The notes below the pieces were generated by a model, which saw only the letters and a list, made by a program, of their open reading frames with translations, was not told the DNA's origin and ran no database searches. This document shows positions 26,066 to 34,430 of a stretch of DNA of 64,000 bases, piece after piece; position 1 is the first letter of the stretch; each line of letters starts with the position of its first letter. The DNA is from Stenotrophomonas chelatiphaga (GTDB lineage: Bacteria; Pseudomonadota; Gammaproteobacteria; Xanthomonadales; Xanthomonadaceae), in contig NZ_LDJK01000013.1 in assembly GCF_001431535.1 (NCBI RefSeq), positions 1 to 64,000 on the forward strand, read 5' to 3'. The translations under genes were made by a program, and so were the position numbers.

Positions 26066-26998
26066 TCAGCGCCGTCCACGGTCCAGCCAGCAGGCCAGCC
26101 CCTGTGCATTGAGCTCGATGTCCATCGCCAGCACGCTGGCGACCGCGTCCTGGTCCAGCGCGCAGCCGTGGGCCAGCGCGCGCTCCAGGTACAGCGCGCG
26201 CAACGCCGCACGCAGATGGCGATGACGGTCCGGGCGGCCATCGCACTGGCGCCCGATCGCCACCATCGCATCGATCTGCTCGAGCAGGTCTTCGGCGCGC
26301 GCTTCCACCGCGTCCACGCGACCGTAGTGGGTCAGGTACATCGCCACGGGCTGGTAAGCCAGCATCCGGCGGATGGAATCCTTCAACGGCTCGGGATCGA
26401 ACTGCACCGGCGAGGACGTGGGGATGATGAAGGCGCCCTGCGCGCTGTCCAGTTCCCGGTAGGACAGGCCGAAGGTATCGCCGGTGAACCAGCTGCGGCT
26501 GCGCGCGTCCCACACGCAGTAATGGTGCTGCGCATGGCCGGGCGTATGCATCAGTACCAACTCACGCCCGGCCAGGTCGATGCGCTGGCCCTCTTCGGCC
26601 ACCACCACGCGCTCGGCCGGGATCGGCTCGATGCGGCCATAGCTGCGTGCGATTTCCTCCTCGCCATACACCGCCGTGGCACCGGCGATCAGTCGCGCCG
26701 GATCGATCATGTGCGGCGCACCACGCGGATGCAGTACCGCGCGCGCATTGGGCAGGTGCTGCATCAGCGTGCCGGCGCCACCGGCGTGGTCCAGGTGCAC
26801 GTGGGTCAGCAGCAGCCAGTCCACCGCCTGCGGCTGCAGCCCGGCATCGGCCAGGGCCTGCAGCATCGCCGGCACCGCCAGCGAGGTGCCGCAGTCGATG
26901 AAGGCGGCACGGCCGTTTTCCACCACCAGGTAGGCTGCGTCGAAGTCGGCGCGCTGGAACCCGGTATCGATGGTGTGGATGCTGGGATCGGCGGTCAT
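26066..26998 (-). CDS. MBL-fold metallo-hydrolase
   Basis: A 310-residue cytosolic metallo-beta-lactamase-fold hydrolase. The metal motif THVHLDH gives His66, His68, Asp70 and His71. Further ligands are in TPGHAQHH and FTGDTFG, and a late His in LTHYG. The family includes glyoxalase II-like, lactonase and arylsulfatase enzymes; the substrate is not evident. No signal peptide. It is 88 bases downstream of the small membrane protein and 67 bases upstream of the M28 gene. Confidence 0.82.
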   Translation of the reverse strand: MTADPSIHTIDTGFQRADFDAAYLVVENGRAAFIDCGTSLAVPAMLQALADAGLQPQAVDWLLLTHVHLDHAGGAGTLMQHLPNARAVLHPRGAPHMIDPARLIAGATAVYGEEEIARSYGRIEPIPAERVVVAEEGQRIDLAGRELVLMHTPGHAQHHYCVWDARSRSWFTGDTFGLSYRELDSAQGAFIIPTSSPVQFDPEPLKDSIRRMLAYQPVAMYLTHYGRVDAVEARAEDLLEQIDAMVAIGRQCDGRPDRHRHLRAALRALYLERALAHGCALDQDAVASVLAMDIELNAQGLACWLDRGRR

Positions 26999-27086
26999 CG
27001 ACGCGCACCTGGCAGGATCAGGAACAGACGGCCATGGTAGGCGCGCGGACGCGTGCGTTCGATGCGGCTTTGGTCGGAGGCCCGCG

Positions 27087-27389
27087 TCAGGACCTGCGCA
27101 GCAGCCAGTGCGGGCGCAGCAGCAGCGCGGTGACCATCACCGCCAGGAACGCGCCGTAGGCATACAGCACGGCCAGCACCTGCGGCCAGATCGGGCCGGC
27201 ATCGGACTGCGCCCTGCCCAGCTGGAACCCCCAGTGCATGGACAGCACGCTCAGCACCAGGGCCAGCAGCAGCGCCGCCGTGTCGAAGGCACGCCGTCGC
27301 GCGCAACGCGGCTGGCGCGGGTACCACCAGAACAGCCCACCGAGCAGCACGAACCAGGGCAGGAACAGCAGCAACGACAACCAGGCCAT
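27087..27389 (-). CDS. Small three-helix membrane protein, hypothetical
   Basis: A 100-residue protein with three predicted transmembrane helices (about 4-24, 35-52 and 68-92) and little else. It follows trpS after 28 bases on the same strand, so it is probably co-transcribed. Unrecognised; the hydrophobic pattern and orderly start make it more likely real than not. Confidence 0.6.
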   Translation of the reverse strand: MAWLSLLLFLPWFVLLGGLFWWYPRQPRCARRRAFDTAALLLALVLSVLSMHWGFQLGRAQSDAGPIWPQVLAVLYAYGAFLAVMVTALLLRPHWLLRRS

Positions 27390-27417
27390 CGGCAGATCCT
27401 CGGTTGAGAGGGGGGCG

Positions 27418-28707
27418 TTACCCGGCGTCGCGCAGGGTGGCCAGGGCGGCCAGCACGGCAGCCACTTCGGCTTCCAGCGTGAACAGGTCGCTCTGCAGGG
27501 CGTCGCCCTGCTCGGCCTGCTTCAGCACGGCGATCAGCTGGCCGGCGTCGCGCGGCGAATCAAAGCCCGTGCTCTGCACCAGCAACGTGCCTTCGCCGTC
27601 GGTCAGCTTGAAATAGAAACGGCCATCTTTTTCGCGGTACTGCTTGAACACCGGCGGCGCGCTGCGGGCCAGCTCGGCAGCCGCCGCCCTGGGCACGTCG
27701 GCCAGGTCGCGCAGGCCCACGGCATGGCGCAGTTCCTTCAGCAGCGGCACGGCGTACTGCTCGCGCAGCTGCTGGCCACGACGCCGCAGCAGCGCTTCGA
27801 TCTTCTCCGGTTCGGCCATCAGCGCTTCGTAACGCTCGCGCAGCGGCGACAGTTCGGCATCGATGCGCTCGAACAACTGCTGCTTGGCATCACCCCAGCT
27901 GATGCCCTCGGCGAAGGCCTTGGCAAAGCCGGCGGTCTGTTCCGGCGTGGCGAATGCCTGGTACATCTGGAACAGGGCCGAGCCTTCGGTGTCCTTCGGC
28001 TCACCCGGCGCACGCGAATCGGTCAGGATGGAGAACACCAGCTTCTTCAGCGTTTCGCGCGGGGCGAACAACGGAATGGTGTTGCTGTAGCTCTTGCTCA
28101 TCTTGCGGCCATCCAGGCCTGCCAGCGTAGCGACCTGTTCGTCGATCACCACCTCCGGCAGCGGGAAGTACTCCTTGCCGTAGACGTGGTTGAAGCGCTG
28201 GCCGAAGTCGCGTGCCATCTCGATGTGCTGGATCTGGTCACGTCCCACCGGCACGCGGTTGGCCTTGAAGATCAGGATGTCGGCGGCCATCAGCACCGGG
28301 TACATGAACAACCCGGCGCTCACGCCGGCGTCCGGGTCCAGCCCCTCGGCCTCGTTCTTGTCGATGGCCGCCTTGTAGGCATGCGCACGGTTGAGGATGC
28401 CCTTGCTGGCGACCACGGTCAGGAACCACATCAGCTCGTTGGTTTCCGGGATGTCGCTCTGCCGGTAGAACCACACCTGTTCCGGATCCAGCCCGCAGGC
28501 CAGCCAGCTGGCGGCGATTTCCAGCGTGGATCGCTGGGTGCGCGCCGGCTCCTGCGCCTTGATCAGGCTGTGCAGGTCGGCCAGGAAGAAGAAGCTCTCG
28601 ATGCCCTGCGCACGGCTGGCGGCGATGGCGGGGCGGATGGCGCCGACATAGTTGCCCAGGTGCGGGGTGCCGGAGGGGGTGATGCCGGTAAGGACTCGGG
28701 TGGTCAT
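27418..28707 (-). CDS. trpS: Tryptophanyl-tRNA synthetase with C-terminal extension
   Basis: A 429-residue class Ic synthetase that charges tRNA-Trp. The HIGH-like motif is in TPHLGNYVG (14-22) and the KMSKS motif is at 202-206. Typical bacterial TrpS is about 330-350 residues. Here residues about 345-429 form an extra domain with GRFYFKLTDGEGTLLVQSTGF followed by an amphipathic helix, which looks like a single YegP/DUF1508-type module. ATG 28707 is chosen because it gives the correct N-terminus (MTTRVLTGITPSG); the frame stays open upstream without family similarity. Confidence 0.92.
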   Translation of the reverse strand: MTTRVLTGITPSGTPHLGNYVGAIRPAIAASRAQGIESFFFLADLHSLIKAQEPARTQRSTLEIAASWLACGLDPEQVWFYRQSDIPETNELMWFLTVVASKGILNRAHAYKAAIDKNEAEGLDPDAGVSAGLFMYPVLMAADILIFKANRVPVGRDQIQHIEMARDFGQRFNHVYGKEYFPLPEVVIDEQVATLAGLDGRKMSKSYSNTIPLFAPRETLKKLVFSILTDSRAPGEPKDTEGSALFQMYQAFATPEQTAGFAKAFAEGISWGDAKQQLFERIDAELSPLRERYEALMAEPEKIEALLRRRGQQLREQYAVPLLKELRHAVGLRDLADVPRAAAAELARSAPPVFKQYREKDGRFYFKLTDGEGTLLVQSTGFDSPRDAGQLIAVLKQAEQGDALQSDLFTLEAEVAAVLAALATLRDAG

Positions 28708-28818
28708 GACTGCTCGACGGGAAACCTTCGGTGAACGGCGCCAGTTTACCCTTGCTGGCGCAACCCCGTCGGCCCTGTTCGGGCGTTTGCGCTGGAGACC
28801 CCGCCGTGGAGAACCCGG

Positions 28819-29643
28819 ATGAAGCGCCTGTTGCTGCCCCTGTTGAGCGTTGCCCTGCTGGCCGGCTTCAAGCCGGCACCGCCGATGATCACCCCGCAAC
28901 CCTCGCGGATCGCGAGTGGACCGGTGTTCCTGACCCTGCTGGACCGCGATAGCGGCGGGCTGCTGCCACAGTACGCGCACGATGGCCAACGCTGGACCCC
29001 GGGCGAACGCGGGCACCGCTATGGCGTGCGCCTGCGCAACGCCAGCCCGCAGCGCGTGCTGGTGGTGCTGTCGGTGGATGGCATCAACGCCATCAGTGGC
29101 GAACAGGCCACGCCCGCCCAGACCGGCTACGTGCTCAACCCGTGGCAGACCACCGACATCACCGGCTGGCGGAAGTCCAACGATGAAGTGGCGCAGTTCG
29201 TCTTCAGCAGCCCGCGCGACAGCTATGCCGAACGCACCGGGCGCGGGGACAACCTGGGCGTAGTCGGCATCGCGGTGTTCAACGAACGCGATGCCGTGCG
29301 CTGGGAGCATCGGCCGGCCGCGCCACTGCGCCGCGCCGCGCCTGCCCCTGCCCCTGCCGCGACCCAGGATGCCGGCAGCAGTGCGTCACGGGTGATGGCC
29401 GAACCCGCGCAGGCGCCGACGCAGCGGCTGGGCACCGCACATGGCGAACGCGAGGCCTCATCGGTTCGCAACACCGCCTTCGAACGCGCCACCACCGATC
29501 CGGTCCAGGTCGTCCAGCTGCGCTATGACAGTGCACGCAACCTGCGCGCGCGCGGGATAATTCTTGATCGTCCCGCGCATGCGGCCGAACGCGAGCCGCA
29601 GGCGTTCCCCGATCACTACGTGCCCGACCCGCCGCGCCGCTGA
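28819..29643 (+). CDS. Secreted hypothetical protein
   Basis: A 274-residue exported protein with a short signal peptide (about 1-17, LLPLLSVALLAGF); no lipobox cysteine is present. Residues 35-165 form a conserved-looking domain (YGVRLRNASPQRVLVVLSVDGINAISGEQA...GYVLNPWQTTDITGWRKS...FVFSSPRDSYAERTG) found in proteobacterial hypothetical proteins. A Pro/Ala-rich linker and a variable tail follow. Function unknown; a strong terminator follows. Confidence 0.7.
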   Translation: MKRLLLPLLSVALLAGFKPAPPMITPQPSRIASGPVFLTLLDRDSGGLLPQYAHDGQRWTPGERGHRYGVRLRNASPQRVLVVLSVDGINAISGEQATPAQTGYVLNPWQTTDITGWRKSNDEVAQFVFSSPRDSYAERTGRGDNLGVVGIAVFNERDAVRWEHRPAAPLRRAAPAPAPAATQDAGSSASRVMAEPAQAPTQRLGTAHGEREASSVRNTAFERATTDPVQVVQLRYDSARNLRARGIILDRPAHAAEREPQAFPDHYVPDPPRR

Positions 29644-29661
29644 GACCGGATCGCGCACAAA

Positions 29662-29688
29662 AAAAACGGGCCATGAAGGCCCGTTTTT
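29662..29688. terminator. Bidirectional intrinsic terminator
   Basis: AAAAACGGGCC, loop ATGAA, GGCCCGTTTTT: an 11-bp stem with A and T runs at the two ends, between a plus-strand gene ending at 29643 and a minus-strand gene ending at 29711. It should terminate both. Confidence 0.9.
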
Positions 29689-29710
29689 CTACCGGTTTCA
29701 ACCGCCCGAC

Positions 29711-29932
<222 letters not shown>

Positions 29933-30071
29933 GTGCGTTGGCCTCTTGAGTGAAGTACGTCATGTGTTACCGCACCTGCAGAATGCGCCAATGAACGTTG
30001 AGCAGCAGTCAAGCAGAGATGAAGCACGTGCTCACTTCGTTGAACGGATGCCATTGCCAAGCGCAAAACAA

Positions 30072-30097
30072 AAAAGGCCGGGAAATCCCGGCCTTTT
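30072..30097 (-). terminator. Intrinsic terminator after the first entericidin gene
   Basis: AAAAGGCCGGG / CCCGGCCTTTT with a four-base loop; read on the minus strand it is followed by TTTTTTGTTTT, 23 bases past the entericidin stop. Confidence 0.85.
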
Positions 30098-30120
30098 CAC
30101 TACTGAGCTGCTTGCGCGGA

Positions 30121-30258
30121 TCAGTTCTTGCGGGCGGCGTCTTCGACCTTCTCGCCAGCACCCTGCACGTCCTTGCCGGCACCGGCAACGGTATTGCAGC
30201 CGGCCAGCATGGCGACCGAGAACATCGACAGCAGCATCAGGGAAATTACACGCTTCAT
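30121..30258 (-). CDS. Entericidin A/B family lipoprotein, copy 1
   Basis: A 45-residue lipoprotein. The signal peptide ends in the lipobox LAGC (Cys21), followed by NTVAGAGKDVQGAGEKVEDAA, the entericidin core. In E. coli the pair EcnA/EcnB acts as an antidote and bacteriolytic lipoprotein under stationary-phase and osmotic control. A GGAGAG ribosome site precedes the ATG. It lies directly after a second, similar gene. Confidence 0.88.
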   Translation of the reverse strand: MKRVISLMLLSMFSVAMLAGCNTVAGAGKDVQGAGEKVEDAARKN

Positions 30259-30324
30259 AGGGACTCTCCAGTTTGATTTAAGAAACCACCGCGGCGGCGG
30301 TGCAGACGGCGGAAAAGCCGTTGA

Positions 30325-30477
30325 TCAGCACTTGCCGTTTTTGCAGTCCTGCGCCGTATCGTGGACGGCCTCGCCAGCCCCCTGCATGTCCTTGCCGGCA
30401 CCGGCAACGGTATTGCAGGCAGTCAGCGAACCGGCAGTACACAACGCCAGCAGCAGTACGGAAAAAATGCGTTTCAT
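30325..30477 (-). CDS. Entericidin A/B family lipoprotein, copy 2
   Basis: A 50-residue lipoprotein. The signal peptide ends LTAC (Cys21), then NTVAGAGKDMQGAGEAVHDTAQD and a tail with two more cysteines (DCKNGKC). The mature part is close to copy 1 up to residue 37. It is first in the pair, 66 bases before copy 1. The two extra cysteines could form a disulfide and separate the roles of the two copies. Confidence 0.88.
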   Translation of the reverse strand: MKRIFSVLLLALCTAGSLTACNTVAGAGKDMQGAGEAVHDTAQDCKNGKC

Positions 30478-30619
30478 CGACTTCTCCTTCTCAGGTCACG
30501 GCGTCCGGAACGACCCGGGCGTGCCGCGTGAAGTGCAATCTGGCGCGCGTCGCGTGGAGCGAGTGTGAACGAGCAGCGGATCGGTTCATGCGGCGCCTCC
30601 CCGACGCCGCGCCCGGGCC

Positions 30620-31537
30620 TCAATCGCGCATCAGCGTGGACTTCCCGAACAGGCTCTCCACCAGGTCCACCGCCAGCTTCGCGGTGGCGTTGTGGTCATC
30701 CAGCAGCGGGTTGAGCTCGACGATGTCCAGCGAGCCCATGCGCCCGCTGTCGGCGATCATCTCCATCACCAGCTGGGCCTCGCGGTAGTTCACCCCGCCC
30801 GGCACCGTGGTGCCCACGCCCGGGGCGATGCTGGGGTCGAGGAAATCGACGTCGAAGCTCACGTGCAGGTGGGTGTTGGCAGTGATCCCGTCCAGCGCGG
30901 CCTCCATCGTCCGCTTCATGCCGGCCTCGTCGATGTAGCGCATGTCATACACATCCACCCGATGGGTCTTGATCAGTCGCTTTTCTTCCGGGTCCACCGA
31001 ACGGATGCCGATCTGGCGCACCTGGGAGGGCAGGATCGCCGGCGCATCGCCGCCGAGCCGGGTCAGCGCATCCGGCCCCAGCCCGCACAGGCACGCCACC
31101 GGCATGCCGTGCACGTTGCCGGACGGGGTGATGTCGCTGGTGTTGAAATCCGAATGCGCGTCCAGCCACAGCACGCGCAGGTCCTTGCCCTGTTCGCGGC
31201 ACCAGCGCGCCACCGCAGTCACCGACCCGACACCCAGGCAATGATCGCCGCCGAGCATGATCGGCATGCGTCCGGCGCGCAGTTCGGACAGGCTGGCTTC
31301 CATCAGCACCCGGTTCCACTCCACCACTTCGTCCAGGTGGCGGTAGCCGTGCACCGGTGCGGTCCAGGGATTACGCGGCCCGTCCAGATTGCCGACGTCA
31401 CGCACGTCCACGCCGCGGGCGCTCAGCGCTTCGGCCAGGCCGGCAATGCGCAGGGCTTCCGGCCCCAGGCGTGCGCCGCGATCGCCGGCCCCGATATCCG
31501 TAGGCACGCCAATCAGCGAGACGGGAAGATGCGTCAT
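30620..31537 (-). CDS. rocF: Arginase
   Basis: A 305-residue cytosolic enzyme that hydrolyses arginine to ornithine and urea. The binuclear manganese ligands are all present: His99 (GGDH), Asp126, His128 and Asp130 (DAHSDFN), and the two Asp of SFDVDFLDP. Length and the opening LIGVPTDIGAGDRGARLGPEALR fit RocF rather than agmatinase. CGAGG precedes the ATG. It is alone; no ornithine aminotransferase or urease is nearby. Confidence 0.93.
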   Translation of the reverse strand: MTHLPVSLIGVPTDIGAGDRGARLGPEALRIAGLAEALSARGVDVRDVGNLDGPRNPWTAPVHGYRHLDEVVEWNRVLMEASLSELRAGRMPIMLGGDHCLGVGSVTAVARWCREQGKDLRVLWLDAHSDFNTSDITPSGNVHGMPVACLCGLGPDALTRLGGDAPAILPSQVRQIGIRSVDPEEKRLIKTHRVDVYDMRYIDEAGMKRTMEAALDGITANTHLHVSFDVDFLDPSIAPGVGTTVPGGVNYREAQLVMEMIADSGRMGSLDIVELNPLLDDHNATAKLAVDLVESLFGKSTLMRD

Positions 31538-31715
31538 GGAAACCTCGTTCAGGACAAAAGAAACAGTCTAGCCAGCGCGCCCACGCTGTACTCGCGGCGC
31601 TGCAGCAGGCGAGGTGCCCGACGCATTCTGCCCACCGTTCGGGTCCGAAGAATTGCAGGCGCGTCAAAGCGTTGGCGCACGCGGGAGGTGAAGATCCATT
31701 ACAAAACCGGTCAGA

Positions 31716-31721
31716 TATACT
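31716..31721 (+). promoter_or_regulatory. Candidate -10 box (TATACT) for the roadblock/GTPase operon
   Basis: GATATACTG lies in an AT-rich stretch 50 bases upstream of the first roadblock gene. A -35 could not be fixed (TTACAA is too close). Weak. Confidence 0.35.
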
Positions 31722-31771
31722 GTGCTACGGTTCACACTTTCAACCCTCCGCGGTTGATAAAAAGCATCGCC

Positions 31772-32260
31772 ATGGATCGTATCGATCCAGGTTCCAGGGG
31801 GAAACCAGTGCAGCGCAGTGCCATCAACCAGATCGTTCGCAGCGCGACCGGCGAAAGCCTGCCGGCGCGGCATCTTTACGATGCATCCCGTATCGAAGAC
31901 ATCTTCCGCCAGGCACGCGAACGCGAGCCGGGCCTGACCCTGCTCCTGCTGTCCACCGCCGATGGCCGCGCGGTAGCGGAGGATTCGGTGCTGGGCGTGG
32001 ACGGCCGTCGGCTGGCCGCGATGGCCAACTCCTTCCTCACGCTGGGCGAAACGGTGTCGCGCGAGTTGTCACTCAGCGAAGCCGAACACGCCACCGTGTG
32101 CACCCGCCAGGGCAACGTCGTGCTGATCCGGGTCAACGCGGACAAGCCGATGACGCTCACCGCCGTCGCGGCGGTGGAGGTCAACCTGGCCGTACTGCTG
32201 TTCCACGCACGCGAATGCGCCGCCAAGCTGGAAACCGCGCTGCGCAGCCGCGCCGCCTGA
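31772..32260 (+). CDS. Roadblock/LC7 domain protein, first of the GTPase operon
   Basis: A protein of 162 residues if it starts at ATG 31772, or 150 if it starts at GTG 31808; the GTG has a G-rich AGGGGG site six bases upstream, while the ATG has none. The core resembles a roadblock/LC7 domain: IEDIFRQAREREPGLTLLLLSTADGRAVAEDSV, a central helix and the strand VLIRVNADKPMTLTAVA. Such proteins dimerise and act as GTPase-activating partners of MglA-like GTPases. Next gene 76 bases on. Confidence 0.7.
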   Translation: MDRIDPGSRGKPVQRSAINQIVRSATGESLPARHLYDASRIEDIFRQAREREPGLTLLLLSTADGRAVAEDSVLGVDGRRLAAMANSFLTLGETVSRELSLSEAEHATVCTRQGNVVLIRVNADKPMTLTAVAAVEVNLAVLLFHARECAAKLETALRSRAA

Positions 32261-32336
32261 TCGTATTGCCCCGGTTTTTCTACCTCGCAGGCCTTGCTGG
32301 CCTGTTTCCCTCTGCACGACCCAAGAAAGGACGACT

Positions 32337-32696
32337 GTGTCTAAGCTCAACCTGGAAACCCTCAATTCGCTCGCCGGCTTCGTCGGTGCCGCGCTCGTCG
32401 ACAGCGACAGTGGCATGGCACTGGCCATGACCGGTGGCGGCGACATCAACCTGGAACTGGCTGCGGCCGGCAACACCGAAGTGGTGCGTGCCAAGCGTCG
32501 CGTCGCCCAGCAGCTGGGCCTGTCGGACACGCTGGAAGACATCCTGATCACGTTGAGCTCGCAGTACCACCTGATCCGCCCGCTGGAAAGCAATCCGATG
32601 CTGTTCCTGTACGTGGCGCTGGACCGCAGCCGTTCGAACCTGGCGATGGCGCGCCACGAACTGAAGTCCTTCGAAAAGACGCTGGACTTCAGCTGA
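32337..32696 (+). CDS. Second roadblock/LC7-like protein
   Basis: A 119-residue protein starting at GTG, with AAGGA nine bases upstream. The pattern LNSLAGFVGAALVDSDSGMALAMTGGG, helix EVVRAKRRVAQQLGL, then EDILITLSSQYHLIRPLESNPMLFLYVALDRS matches the MglB/roadblock fold: strand-strand, helix, two strands, helix. It sits between another roadblock protein and the GTPase gene, so the operon could encode a heteromeric regulator. No membrane segment. Confidence 0.72.
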   Translation: MSKLNLETLNSLAGFVGAALVDSDSGMALAMTGGGDINLELAAAGNTEVVRAKRRVAQQLGLSDTLEDILITLSSQYHLIRPLESNPMLFLYVALDRSRSNLAMARHELKSFEKTLDFS

Positions 32697-32765
32697 GCCG
32701 CGCTCGCCCCACGCCCGTCGTCGATGCCTGACGCGGGCGTAGCGGGCGACCTGCACTGACTGCCG

Positions 32766-33728
32766 ATGAATACACCGATACGACATTTCCGGGTCGCCCA
32801 CGCCGGGCTGGACCTGCTGCACGGTACCCGGCTGAAACTGGCCTGTTCGCTGTTGCTGGCCGAACGCATGGATATCCGCCTGCAGCCGTGGAACGGCGAG
32901 CAGGCCGACCTGCTGGTGGTCGGCGGCGATCCCTCGGCCATGGCCGTCCTGCAGCAGCAGGCACGCACCCAGGGCGTGGCGACACTGCGCATCGTGCGTG
33001 GCGCGACGGCCGCGCCGGGCGTGCTGCCGCACGGTGCCAGCGTGCGTGACATCAACCAGGAGCTGGCGGGGCTGCTGGGCGCGGTGGGCGAAGCACCGGA
33101 TGCGGCGGAACATCCGGCGCCCGCGGGCATGCCGCTGCTGCTGCGTGCGATGCAGTCACCGGCCACTGCCAGCCTGTACCTGCTGCAGCGCGGTGCCACG
33201 CGGGTGGTGGTGGACACCGCCACCCGCAGCCTGGCACTGCCCACCGGCGCGTCCCTGTCGGAAATCGTGCCGTTGCTGGATGACCTGGCATGGTCATCGA
33301 CGCCGCTGGATGCGGACACCTTCCAGCACCAGTACGTGTACCTGCTGCCGCGCCGCCATTCGTTCGAAGCGCTGTATTTCTGCATCGCGCGCCATCGTCC
33401 GCAACTGCTGCCGGCAGTCGCCGCAGGCACCTCGATGCAGCTGCTGCACTGGCCCGACCTGGACCACCGCGACGTGCCCGCCAGCTGGCTGCTGCCCATC
33501 GCACGCCTGCATGCCGCGTCGTGGACCAGCACCGCGCTGGCCGCGGCGAGCGGTTTGCCGCACGATACCGTGCAATTCCTTTTCTCGGCTGCTGCCAGCA
33601 GCGGCCTTGCCAAGCACCAGGAGAACGCCGTGCTTCCCTCACCGCGCCCCGCGGGCCTTCGCGACTCACGGTTCCTGACCTGGGTCGCACGACGATTCGG
33701 GCTGGACCTGCAGGCGGGTCGCGCATGA
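32766..33728 (+). CDS. Unrecognised 320-residue partner in the roadblock/GTPase operon
   Basis: A soluble 320-residue protein. Residues 1-75 alternate short strands and helices (ACSLLLAERMDIRLQPWNGEQADLLVVGGD), a little like a receiver domain but without the phosphorylation site. Residues 125-200 form another alpha/beta segment. The C-terminal third has a helix-turn-helix-like stretch (TALAAASGLPHDTVQFLFSAAASSGLA). The stop overlaps the GTPase ATG by four bases, so it is translationally coupled to the GTPase. In Streptomyces conservons this position holds a DUF742 protein, also winged-helix-like. I cannot name the family. Confidence 0.6.
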   Translation: MNTPIRHFRVAHAGLDLLHGTRLKLACSLLLAERMDIRLQPWNGEQADLLVVGGDPSAMAVLQQQARTQGVATLRIVRGATAAPGVLPHGASVRDINQELAGLLGAVGEAPDAAEHPAPAGMPLLLRAMQSPATASLYLLQRGATRVVVDTATRSLALPTGASLSEIVPLLDDLAWSSTPLDADTFQHQYVYLLPRRHSFEALYFCIARHRPQLLPAVAAGTSMQLLHWPDLDHRDVPASWLLPIARLHAASWTSTALAAASGLPHDTVQFLFSAAASSGLAKHQENAVLPSPRPAGLRDSRFLTWVARRFGLDLQAGRA

Positions 33729-34261
33729 GCGGTCCGGCCAACAAACTGGTGTTCGTCGGTGGCATGGGCGCGGGCAAGACCACGGCCGTGCGCGCGATTT
33801 CCGATGTCGAACCGATCAGCACCGAAATGCCGCTGAGCGAGGATGCCACCGCCGACAAGGTGGAAACCACGGTGGCCCTGGATTACAGCTCGATCGAGCT
33901 GGATGACGGCGAACTGCTGCACCTGTACGGCGTGCCGGGCCAGCGCTACCTGGATTTCATGTGGCCGATGGTGTGCGAAGGCGCCCTCGGGGTGATCGTG
34001 CTGGTCAGCGCCGGATCGCCCGATCCGATCGCCACCACGCTGGAACTGCTGCAGGAGTTTTCCCGGATCGCGCCGGATGCCAGCCTGGCGGTCGGCATCA
34101 CCCGCACCGACGAGCACCCGCAGCTGTTGATTCCCACGGTGCGCGATGCGCTGTTCGCCGCCGGCTTCCGCATTCCGGTACTGCGCGTGGATGCGCGCTC
34201 GGCCGCACAGGTGACCTTCCTGGTGCGCTCGCTGCTGTCGCACCGCTACGCCGATTCCTGA
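33725..34261 (+). CDS. MglA/conservon-type small GTPase
   Basis: A 178-residue Ras-like GTP-binding protein. The P-loop is GGMGAGKT (12-19). The G3 region is YGVPGQ, with Gln73 in the MglA-like PGQ form and no classical DxxG aspartate. G4 is TRTD (126-129) instead of NKxD. It closely parallels the CvnD and MglA families, which act with roadblock proteins in cell polarity, motility or signalling. ATG overlaps the preceding stop. Last gene of the operon, followed by tRNA-Thr on the other strand. Confidence 0.85.
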   Translation: MSGPANKLVFVGGMGAGKTTAVRAISDVEPISTEMPLSEDATADKVETTVALDYSSIELDDGELLHLYGVPGQRYLDFMWPMVCEGALGVIVLVSAGSPDPIATTLELLQEFSRIAPDASLAVGITRTDEHPQLLIPTVRDALFAAGFRIPVLRVDARSAAQVTFLVRSLLSHRYADS

Positions 34262-34306
34262 GCACGGTGCGCCGTCGCCTGCGCGCGGCGGCTGGGCATG
34301 ACGGGA

Positions 34307-34382
34307 TGGTGCCGCTTATCCGAATCGAACGGATGACCTACTGTTTACAAGACAGTTGCTCTACCAACTGAGCTAAAGCGGC
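34307..34382 (-). tRNA. tRNA-Thr (anticodon TGT)
   Basis: A 76-base cloverleaf on the minus strand with encoded CCA. The acceptor stem is GCCGCTT/AAGCGGC, the D arm AGCTCAGTTGGTAGAGC, the anticodon arm ACTGT-CTTGTAA-ACAGT with anticodon TGT at 34347-34349, and the T arm carries TTCGATTC. It reads ACA codons. No other tRNA is adjacent. Confidence 0.95.
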
Positions 34383-34424
34383 ACGGGGTAAGACGCGTTC
34401 GTGGCCAGGCCGCGAAGCACGGCG

Positions 34425-34430
34425 ATTCTA
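34425..34430 (-). promoter_or_regulatory. Candidate -10 box (TAGAAT) for tRNA-Thr
   Basis: On the minus strand GGTAGAATCG lies 43 bases upstream of the tRNA 5' end. It overlaps the stop codon of the SPOR-domain gene. A clear -35 is not seen. Confidence 0.4.

Noticed and set aside
28708-29310. Upstream extension of the trpS frame
   Set aside because: It runs antisense to the secreted hypothetical gene at 28819 and lacks any TrpS similarity.
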